Assembly (NCBI GenBank): GCA_016715245.1
Contig: JADKAS010000028.1
Coordinates: 1-14,497, forward strand
Source of the DNA: Saprospiraceae bacterium
Lineage (GTDB): Bacteria; Bacteroidota; Bacteroidia; Chitinophagales; Saprospiraceae
DNA length: 14,497 nt
Direction: 5' to 3'
Below the pieces are notes generated by a model. That model ran no database searches and had not been told where the DNA came from. It worked only from the letters and a program-made list of their open reading frames with translations. Below, one piece after another: positions 13,600-14,497 of this stretch (the stretch's first letter is position 1; every line of letters starts with the position of its first letter). The translations under genes and the position numbers were made by a program.

Positions 13600-14497
13600 A
13601 AAATAACAAACAAATCAGCGCAACTGTGACTGGTGGTACAGCTCCTTTTACCTATAACTGGTCAGGTCCTTCAGGATTTACAGGGAATACACAAACTATA
13701 AATATAACATTAAACGGGAATTACTACCTGACCGTCACCGATGCCAATTTATGTACTGCAGTGACATCAGGATTTTTATATGAAATATACGAACCCTTTA
13801 TTGTGACACTTCAAACCAATATTTGTGAAGGTACCAGCATTACTTTGGATGTAAATAGTACTTCTGCTATAAGTTATCTTTGGAGTCCTAATGCCGGCAA
13901 TGCTACCACTAAAATGGTAACCGTGACGCCAGCCGTGCCTTCCAGTACCTATCTGGTAACCGTGACCAATGATATAGGCTGTACTGCCGTACCAAGCCTT
14001 ACCGTTAATGTGAATCCTAAACCAATCGTTTCTGTTACAGGACCTTCCACCATATGTGTGGGATCTACTACTACATTATCTCCTACTACAGGAGGTACGT
14101 GGACAAGTAATAATCCATCGGTTGCTACGGTTACCAATGCAGGAGTCGTTACGGGAATAAGTCAGGGAACTGCATCGTTTGTATTTACCAATTCAGTGAC
14201 TAATTGTCCATCCAATGCAACAACACCTATAACCGTTAATGCCAAACCGGCAGTGAGTATTACCGGACCTTCCAATATTTGTGTAGGTTCAACCACAAAC
14301 CTATCTCCAACATCAGGAGGTACCTGGACCAGTTCAAATACTTCTGTAGCCACTGTCACAAATAGCGGTGTGGTTACTGCGGTAGGCCCGGGATCTGCCA
14401 GCTTTACTTTTACCAATTCCACCACATTATGTACATCAAATGCCACCGCTTCTGTTTCTGTAAGTGCGGCATCTGCCGTAACCATTTCAGGCCCTGA
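13545..14497 (+). CDS. Gene 2 continuation: compound unit and BIG2-like repeats, open at right edge
   Basis: This frame is open to the last base (final codon incomplete). It reads ITPVPPTVNINYMGSIC, then GGTAPFTYNWSGPSGFTGN, NITLNGNYYLTVTDANLC, TNICEGTSITLDVN, SAISYLWSPNAGNAT and TYLVTVTNDIGC. It then moves to BIG2-like repeats, KPIVSVTGPSTICVG (tgt 14055) and KPAVSITGPSNICVG (tgt 14280, 225 bp on). The module order is that of gene 1 (about 510-1200), not that of the preceding gene 2 superrepeats. No start codon belongs to it; it is the continuation of gene 2 after a break near 13543. The protein continues beyond the window. Confidence 0.8.
   Translation, partial: MTPVPPTVNINYMGSICVENNKQISATVTGGTAPFTYNWSGPSGFTGNTQTINITLNGNYYLTVTDANLCTAVTSGFLYEIYEPFIVTLQTNICEGTSITLDVNSTSAISYLWSPNAGNATTKMVTVTPAVPSSTYLVTVTNDIGCTAVPSLTVNVNPKPIVSVTGPSTICVGSTTTLSPTTGGTWTSNNPSVATVTNAGVVTGISQGTASFVFTNSVTNCPSNATTPITVNAKPAVSITGPSNICVGSTTNLSPTSGGTWTSSNTSVATVTNSGVVTAVGPGSASFTFTNSTTLCTSNATASVSVSAASAVTISGP

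Larger units (their letters stand above)
6016..14497 (+). pseudogene. Giant secreted multi-domain Ig-repeat protein, 5' part, broken by frameshifts, runs off the window
   Basis: This is one ancestral frame of about 2,830 codons in the window. Order of parts: signal peptide (6016-6105), beta-sandwich-like module (6106-6640), Asp-rich linker (6652-6711), CBM4_9-like domain (6834-7272), a YQW Ig unit, propeller-like domain (7474-8203), DUF11-like domain (8203-8604), Ig-like repeats (8605-10450), 474-bp superrepeats (10459-13540), and a compound unit with BIG2-like repeats to the edge. Frame breaks occur near 6213-6230, 6243, 6360, 6384, 6432, 6737, 7014, 11831, 11957, 12338, 12523 and 13543. ATG 6016 is preferred because a signal peptide follows directly. 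Alternatives are ATG 5958 (MKVFLYFLNSL, needing one frame correction) and TTG 5989. The carbohydrate-binding-like domain plus long repeats suggest an adhesin or matrix protein (inference). Confidence 0.8.

Overview
The window looks like Bacteroidota, most likely a Saprospiraceae-type member. Everything recognisable is on the + strand and belongs to two giant, secreted, modular repeat proteins with moderately AT-rich codon use. Three signatures point to this group: the EICNNGIDDDGDG motif, the tandem Cys-containing Ig-like repeats, and the C-terminal module seen at 4549-5480 (RAYLEGALM, LMRDNLR, IVDWIFIELR, HRNHLGVM, MAMWAGD).

Layout. Positions 1-5480 hold the 3' part of gene 1, whose start lies upstream. 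It has two BIG2/Ig-like repeats, a compound unit (SprB/PKD-like) at about 510-960, twelve more BIG2-like repeats of 74-75 aa to about 3645, three cadherin/Big_9-like domains to about 4548, and a C-terminal module ending in a duplicated Asp/Asn-Gly calcium-binding-like motif. Positions 5481-5957 are non-coding, very AT-rich in the first part. Positions 6016-14497 hold gene 2, which runs off the right edge. It has a signal peptide, a beta-sandwich-like N-terminal module, an Asp-rich CNNGIDDDGDG linker, a CBM4_9-like lectin domain, a beta-propeller-like domain, a DUF11-like domain, Ig-like repeats containing YQWQSSPDG, and seven copies of a 474-bp two-module superrepeat (the last one partial). 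It then switches into the same compound unit and BIG2-like repeats that build gene 1.

Both genes are interrupted by many frame breaks: about ten in gene 1, including one in-frame TGA, and about twelve in gene 2. Repeat lengths are otherwise strictly conserved, and the departures from the period match these breaks, so most can be placed and sized. The breaks are clustered (195-800, 6213-6440, 11830-13545), while 7015-11830 has none. Consensus-sequence error and genuine decay are both possible; the sequence alone cannot decide. Read literally, neither gene gives a full-length product.

The two genes are paralogous surface or secreted proteins and probably act as adhesins or matrix fibres (inference). 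I see no RNA gene, CRISPR array, transposase or defence system, and nothing that amounts to a new enzymatic system. The notable content is the architecture and how the repeats evolve.
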